A DNA stretch of 64,000 nucleotides from Paraburkholderia megapolitana (GTDB taxonomy: Bacteria > Pseudomonadota > Gammaproteobacteria > Burkholderiales > Burkholderiaceae). Shown here piece by piece: positions 59,709 through 64,000 of this stretch. A program made the translations under genes and the position numbers. The stretch covers positions 2,333,001 through 2,397,000 of the forward strand of contig NZ_CP041745.1 of the NCBI RefSeq assembly GCF_007556815.1. Reading direction: 5' to 3'. Each line of letters begins with the position of its first letter. The stretch's first letter is position 1. The notes under the pieces are model-generated. The model was not told the origin of the DNA and did not search any database. It saw nothing but the letters and a program-made list of their open reading frames with translations.

Positions 59709-61688
59709 TCAGTGCGCGACCGTATCGCCGAGCACGATCCCTTCGCGACGTGGATCGGTACCGCCCTGGAGCAGCGTCCCCGTGCCGCTCGTCACCACCA
59801 GCACCGTGTTGACGCCGCTTGCCTGCGCGGACGTCGACACCTGGTGACCGAGTGCCGTCAATCCGGCGATCAGCGGATCGTGCGCGCCGTTATCGGTGGC
59901 ATTGATGTCCGGATGCTCGCCGCCTACCGTCGTCGTCGGACTGTTGCTCGCGCCAAAGTCGACGAGTCCCGCCGATTGCTGCGCATCGAGCCCCCAGTCC
60001 AGCGTCCCGACCAACGTCTTCAAGACGTACTGCGGAATCGTGCCGCCACCGGGCGACCCGGTTGCCATCACGAAGTCACCCTTCGAACCATCGGCGGCCT
60101 GTTTGAACACAAGCGTGGGCGCCATCGAACTGCGCGGACGCTTGCCAGGCTGCAACCGGTTGGCGACCGGATTGCCGTTGCTGTCGGTCGGGTTTGCAGA
60201 GAAGTCCGTTAGCTGGTTGTTCAGCAGGAACCCATTGGTCATGTGGAACGAACCCATACTCGATTCGACGGTGGTCGTCGCGGTCAGTACGTTGCCTTGA
60301 CCATCGACGATCGTGAACTGGTTCGTCCCGTGCTCGATCAGCGTGCGGTCGACACCGAGCGCTATCGCACCGAAATTGCCGGGCTGAGCGGTCCCCATGC
60401 TGTGTGCGGGGTCGATCAGCGCAGCGCGCGAGCGCAGGTACGGTTTGTTGAGCAGCGTGTCCCAGGTGCCGCCGGGCAGCGGCACGAAGTCGGTGTCGGC
60501 AACGTACATGTCGCGGTCGGCGTACGCGAGCCGCTCGGCTTCGGTGACGAGATGCACGCCCGCGACAGTCGGCTTGCCGCCTTCGAGATCGATCGCCGTG
60601 GGCTTCAGCGACTTGAGATCGAAGTTCTCGAGAATGCCGAGCGCGGACGCGACCGCGATCCCACCCGACGAAGGCGGCGGCATGCCGCATACCCAATACG
60701 TCCGATAGGTCGTGCAGACCGGCTCCCGCCGCTTCGCCTGATACGCGGCGAGATCCGCGACGGTGGTCTTGCCCGGCGTGATCGCCGAGCCGTCCGCGCC
60801 GCGCGCGACAGCAATTTTCGCGACGATATCCTGCGCGATCGGTCCGGTGTACAGCGCGTTCGCACCGTTCTGCGCCAGCAGCGACAACGTGCGCGCATAG
60901 GCAGGATTCTTGAGCACGGTGCCGAGCACCTTCGGCGATCCATCGGCGTTGAGGAAGTACGCAGCCGCGTCGGGATCGCGTTTCAGGCTCGTCGCATTCG
61001 ATGCAATCGCGCTGGCCAGGCGCCCACCGATCGGGAAGCCGTTCGTCGCGAGCGTAATCGCATCGCCGAACAGGTCTTTCCATTGCAGCTTGCCGTGGTC
61101 CTGTTGCAGCGCCTCGATGAGACGCGGCACACCGATCGTGCCGATCGAGCGGCCGCTCGCGCGCGCGCTCGGCACCGGTAGCGAATGATCGGCAGCGTCG
61201 TCGACATAGCGCAGATAGTTCTCGGTGGCGGCGGCCGGTGCCGTTTCGCGTCCGTCGTAGGCCTGCACCGTCTTCTTGCCTGCGTCGTAATAGAGCAGCA
61301 CGCCGCCGGAGCCGAGACCGGTCGCCTCGGGCACGGTCAGCCCGAGCACGGCCTGGACCGCGACGGCCGCATCGGCAGCAGTGCCGCCCTGCTTCAGCAC
61401 CTTGCAGCCCGCCGCGCTCGCATAGGCATTCGACGTCACGACCATGTAGGTCTTCGCGTAGACAGGCTTGAGACCGGTCCGGTAGCCGGACGCCGCCTCC
61501 GGCAGCGATGGGTCGCCCGGCTGGTTCGAGCCGACCACGACGGCCGAGCCGCTGTTGTCGACGGCAAGACAGCTGACGTCTTTTACAGGCACGGAGCCCG
61601 CGTCGCTTCCGATGTCTCCTCCGCACGAGGTCAGCAGCAGCGCCGCCAGCGCCGCCGACAGGTACGGCCGGATTTTCTTGTTAGTCAT
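59709..61688 (-). CDS. ggt: Gamma-glutamyltransferase lipoprotein
   Basis: 659 residues from the ATG giving MTNKKIRPYLSAALAALLLTSC, a lipoprotein signal with Cys at about residue 22. The fold is gamma-glutamyltranspeptidase: GLGSGGVLLYYDAGKKTVQAYDGRETAP, GTIGVPRLIEALQQDHGKLQWKDLF, the autocleavage region HGTNQFTIVDGQGNVLTATTTVESSMGS (the nucleophile Thr is in GTNQ, near 456), and late FVMATGSPGGGTIPQYVL. The precursor cuts itself before that Thr to form two subunits and transfers gamma-glutamyl groups from glutathione and similar compounds in the periplasm. About 80 extra residues precede the catalytic domain. Confidence 0.93.
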   Translation of the reverse strand: MTNKKIRPYLSAALAALLLTSCGGDIGSDAGSVPVKDVSCLAVDNSGSAVVVGSNQPGDPSLPEAASGYRTGLKPVYAKTYMVVTSNAYASAAGCKVLKQGGTAADAAVAVQAVLGLTVPEATGLGSGGVLLYYDAGKKTVQAYDGRETAPAAATENYLRYVDDAADHSLPVPSARASGRSIGTIGVPRLIEALQQDHGKLQWKDLFGDAITLATNGFPIGGRLASAIASNATSLKRDPDAAAYFLNADGSPKVLGTVLKNPAYARTLSLLAQNGANALYTGPIAQDIVAKIAVARGADGSAITPGKTTVADLAAYQAKRREPVCTTYRTYWVCGMPPPSSGGIAVASALGILENFDLKSLKPTAIDLEGGKPTVAGVHLVTEAERLAYADRDMYVADTDFVPLPGGTWDTLLNKPYLRSRAALIDPAHSMGTAQPGNFGAIALGVDRTLIEHGTNQFTIVDGQGNVLTATTTVESSMGSFHMTNGFLLNNQLTDFSANPTDSNGNPVANRLQPGKRPRSSMAPTLVFKQAADGSKGDFVMATGSPGGGTIPQYVLKTLVGTLDWGLDAQQSAGLVDFGASNSPTTTVGGEHPDINATDNGAHDPLIAGLTALGHQVSTSAQASGVNTVLVVTSGTGTLLQGGTDPRREGIVLGDTVAH

Positions 61689-61972
61689 TTCTTCTGGTTC
61701 GCCGATTGGGATGGATGGGTTCTTCACGAGCACCGCGCAATGCCGATGCCGCCCGGGCAATATTACAAACCGGGAAGGAATAGATGGTCTAGCGAAAGTT
61801 TTCTGTTTGCAATCGGAAATATCGACATGAGCCGCGCCGCGCAACCAGTCGAAACGACCTGCCGATTAATGGCGAATTATTTTTGTCTTTTTTTCGTCTA
61901 CCTTGCTACCGGTGACAGAAGCGGTTCGCAGGACGGACCCATTACGCTCCCCCCAAGGATCGAGGCGAAGCC

Positions 61973-62917
61973 ATGACGACCGAGCTGAAAGTTTCCATTT
62001 GCGTGCCGACGTATAACCGGCCTGAACTGATTTCGCAGTGCATCGATTCGTGCCTTGCACAGACGCATGCGAATATCGAGGTCGTCATCGGCGACGACTC
62101 GAAAGACGATCGCACCGAGACGCTGATCGCAAACCGCTACGCGCACGATGCGCGCATCCGCTATCTGCGCAATACGCCGGGACTCGGCCAGGCGCGCAAC
62201 GTCGCGAGCCTGTTTGCGCGTGCGACCGGCGACAAGATCCTGTTGATCCACGACGACGACTACCTTGTGGAGAACGGTGTCGAGCGTCTGCTCATACCGT
62301 GGCAGACCCATCCGCTTCTTGAAGTCGCGTTTGGTAACCAGTACGAAGTTGCCGTGGACGGCACCGTCGACAGCGCCGTCAGTGACAAGCTGAACGCCGA
62401 TTTCCATCGTGTGAAGGAAGCCGCTGGCATCCAGCCGCTCGCCGGCAAGACCGGGCTGATCCAGATGTTTCCGAACAATGGCTGGCTCGCCAACGCGGAT
62501 CTCGTGAAACGGATCGGCTACAGCGAGCAGTACGGCATGTGCTGCGACTATGCGTTCGGCGTGGAGTTGTGCCTCGCCGCGCGGCAGGTCTACTACGTGC
62601 CCGAGTACGTGTCGTACTACCGCATAACCGCGGTATCGGTGTCGACGACTACGCGTGGTTCGACCACCTCGGCCTCCGTCAGCGCGTACGCGTTCCTCGA
62701 CACGCTGACATTGCCCGCCGCACTTGAGCCGGCTCGCAAAACCGCGTTACGGCGGATCGTACCGATCGTCGTGTCGGTCTATGCGAAGAATGCCGCGCCG
62801 TGGCGCGGATTGCGCGTCGCCCTCACTCATCTCTACGCCTATCGCTATGGCTTGAGCGCGCGCTTCTACTATCACCTGGCGATGCTCGCGCGTGCGACTG
62901 TCGCGGCAAAACCTTAA
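61973..62917 (+). CDS. Family-2 glycosyltransferase
   Basis: 314 residues. A GT-A fold start (KVSICVPTYNRPELISQCIDSCLAQTHANIEVVIGDDSKDD), a metal/nucleotide motif LIHDDDYLVENG (near 99) and a later segment (CDYAFGVELCLAARQVYYVPEYVSYYRI) are typical of GT2. It has no clear membrane helix, so it is a cytoplasmic enzyme moving a sugar from a nucleotide sugar to an acceptor. No other surface-glycan genes are adjacent, so donor and acceptor cannot be told. Preceded by 280 bases without a gene and followed by a terminator hairpin. Confidence 0.9.
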   Translation: MTTELKVSICVPTYNRPELISQCIDSCLAQTHANIEVVIGDDSKDDRTETLIANRYAHDARIRYLRNTPGLGQARNVASLFARATGDKILLIHDDDYLVENGVERLLIPWQTHPLLEVAFGNQYEVAVDGTVDSAVSDKLNADFHRVKEAAGIQPLAGKTGLIQMFPNNGWLANADLVKRIGYSEQYGMCCDYAFGVELCLAARQVYYVPEYVSYYRITAVSVSTTTRGSTTSASVSAYAFLDTLTLPAALEPARKTALRRIVPIVVSVYAKNAAPWRGLRVALTHLYAYRYGLSARFYYHLAMLARATVAAKP

Positions 62918-62938
62918 AAACGTGGGGAGACCTGGGCG

Positions 62939-62964
62939 GCGCCCGGCGAGGTTGTGCCGGGCGC
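62939..62964. terminator. Stem-loop between glycosyltransferase and ABC permease genes
   Basis: GCGCCCGGC (62939-62947) and GCCGGGCGC (62956-62964) are perfect complements with an 8-base loop between the convergent genes. Confidence 0.65.
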
Positions 62965-63079
62965 ATCCGCCAAGTGTGTGGGGCGTGGCTCGACAGGCGG
63001 CTCTTGACCGGTTGCGTCGGCTTGAGTGAGTAATGCATCGGGACGCGATCACAGCGCGTCGTTGAGCACGCCGGTGGCG

Positions 63080-63838
63080 CTACCCCGGCGTCCCGTCGCG
63101 CGCATCTGCGGCACGTTCGGGCAGTATGTCGCCCCCAGCAATGCGTACGCCAGATGCCGCTACGCGCGTCGGCCGCGTGAGCCAGTACATCGCGAAACGA
63201 TCGAGCGCCGTACACATCACCAGATAGATCAGACCGACAAACAGGAAAATCTGCGCCGGGTACACCATGAGCCGGTTGCTGACCTGCGTCGCGACGAACG
63301 ACAGTTCGCCCACGCCGACGATATACGCCAGCGACGTGTCCTTCACGAGCGACACCCACTGGTTCACGAACGATGGTGCCATGATGCGGATAGCCTGCGG
63401 CAGCAGCACATAGCGCAGCGCTTCGACACGCGTGAAGCCGAGCGACAGCGCCGCCTGCCACTGCCCTTCGCCGACCGCCAGAATCCCTGCGTGCACCGAA
63501 TGCGCGAGATACGCCCCGCCGATCAGGGACAGCGCGCACACCACGGCGGCCAACCCCGGCACGTCGACATGAAAGACAACCGGCAGAAGAAAGTATGTCC
63601 AGAAGATCAGCATCAACACAGGGATTGCGCGGAAGAAGCCGATCACCGCGAGCAGCGGAATGCGCAGCACGCGTCCTGCCAATGCCAGCGCGATACCGCC
63701 CACGAGACCAAGCAGCGCCGACGCGAACGCAGATGTCGCGGCCAGTACGAGCGTGAGCGCAGCGCCGCCGAGCGGCCCATCGGGAAACGCCCCGACCAGC
63801 AGGTACGGCAGATTCGTAGCGAACAACGACCATTGCAT
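63080..63838 (-). CDS. Amino-acid ABC transporter permease
   Basis: 252 residues from the ATG at 63838 (a TTG two codons upstream is also possible). HisM-type membrane helices and the EAA loop (GEGQWQAALSLGFTRVEALRYVLLPQAIR) are clear. The protein forms half of the inner-membrane channel for a polar amino acid. The stop of the preceding partial permease gene lies 2 bases upstream of its start, so the two are co-transcribed and probably a heterodimer, as in GltJK-type systems. ATPase and binding-protein genes must lie beyond the window. Confidence 0.9.
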   Translation of the reverse strand: MQWSLFATNLPYLLVGAFPDGPLGGAALTLVLAATSAFASALLGLVGGIALALAGRVLRIPLLAVIGFFRAIPVLMLIFWTYFLLPVVFHVDVPGLAAVVCALSLIGGAYLAHSVHAGILAVGEGQWQAALSLGFTRVEALRYVLLPQAIRIMAPSFVNQWVSLVKDTSLAYIVGVGELSFVATQVSNRLMVYPAQIFLFVGLIYLVMCTALDRFAMYWLTRPTRVAASGVRIAGGDILPERAADARDGTPG

Positions 63839-63840
63839 GT

Positions 63841-64000
63841 TCAACGCCTTCCGAACGAACGCAGCGAGCGGTCGCGCGCGTGCGCGACGACGTGCGACAC
63901 CGACTCGATCGTCGCGACGGCGGCAATGTAGAGGATCGTTGCAATGCCGAACGCCGCGAACGTTTTGAACGTTTCGGTTTCGACCTGGCGCGACGCATAC
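63841..64000 (-). CDS. Amino-acid ABC transporter permease, 5' part outside the window
   Basis: The last 52 codons of a permease are visible: YASRQVETETFKTFAAFGIATILYIAAV, a final membrane helix, ending RDRSLRSFGRR. The sequence matches the end of HisM-type permeases, and its spacing to the next permease gene is 2 bases. The N-terminal part runs off the right edge, so size and start are unknown. Confidence 0.75.
   Translation of the reverse strand, partial: YASRQVETETFKTFAAFGIATILYIAAVATIESVSHVVAHARDRSLRSFGRR

Noticed and set aside
62823..63998. 391-codon leftward frame over the ABC permease
   Set aside because: Shadow of the permease in another frame; Arg/Ala-rich and crosses a terminator hairpin.

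Overview
The window is a high-GC, gene-dense bacterial segment. Its gene content points to Burkholderia sensu lato, most likely Paraburkholderia: a Burkholderia-type general porin, a xylFGH/xylA/xylR xylose locus, the hopanoid enzyme HpnH, a guanidinobutyrase very like Pseudomonas GbuA, and many LysR, TetR and AraC regulators next to catabolic genes. No rRNA, tRNA, CRISPR array, insertion sequence or replication origin was seen. The content looks like the accessory-metabolism part of a secondary chromosome; this is inference.

Layout. 1-5.9 kb: the end of a LysR regulator, then a TetR regulator divergent from a three-gene EmrA/EmrB/OprM-type drug efflux operon. 6-7.1 kb: two tandem secreted paralogues, one broken by a frameshift in a six-G run. 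7.1-8.9 kb: a sparse region with a possible 60-residue gene and one membrane-anchored unknown. 9-16.9 kb: the xylose locus (xylA-xylF-xylG-xylH leftward, xylR and galM rightward) with candidate XylR sites between xylA and xylR; no xylulokinase gene is present. 16.9-29.1 kb: mixed genes, including an S9 peptidase, a secreted hydrolase, a degenerate HD-GYP/LuxR protein, a flavin-binding protein, a RIO kinase, two aldo/keto reductases each divergent from its own regulator, an orphan MreB and two related mini-proteins.

29.5-36.7 kb: a probable guanidino-compound or amino-acid catabolic cluster. It holds a sugar-phosphate-isomerase-like protein, an isopenicillin-N-synthase-like oxygenase, a solute-binding protein, a single-chain fused permease/ATPase, a LysR regulator and guanidinobutyrase. 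36.7-40.5 kb: a frameshifted acyltransferase, HpnH with an unusual C-terminal extension, and an SRPBCC protein. 41-45.2 kb: an MFS transporter, an alginate-lyase-family lipoprotein and a porin, plausibly a uronate or oligouronide uptake set. 45.3-49.8 kb: an OmpR/EnvZ-type pair, a MEKHLA-domain protein, and a BMP purine-binding protein with a nucleoside/base deaminase.

49.9-54.7 kb: a segment with two unusual lipoproteins and a LytS/LytTR pair, ending in a damaged direct repeat of the deaminase 3' half. This looks like the footprint of an insertion or duplication. 54.7-64 kb: a glutathione transferase, a sigma factor flanked by two anti-sigma-like membrane proteins, a TetR/SDR pair around a long palindromic operator, a gamma-glutamyltransferase lipoprotein, a glycosyltransferase, and the start of an amino-acid ABC permease operon that runs off the window.

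Two genes (6015-6505 and 36657-37816) are each restored by adding one base in a G/C run. They are either recent pseudogenes, phase-variable loci or assembly errors.
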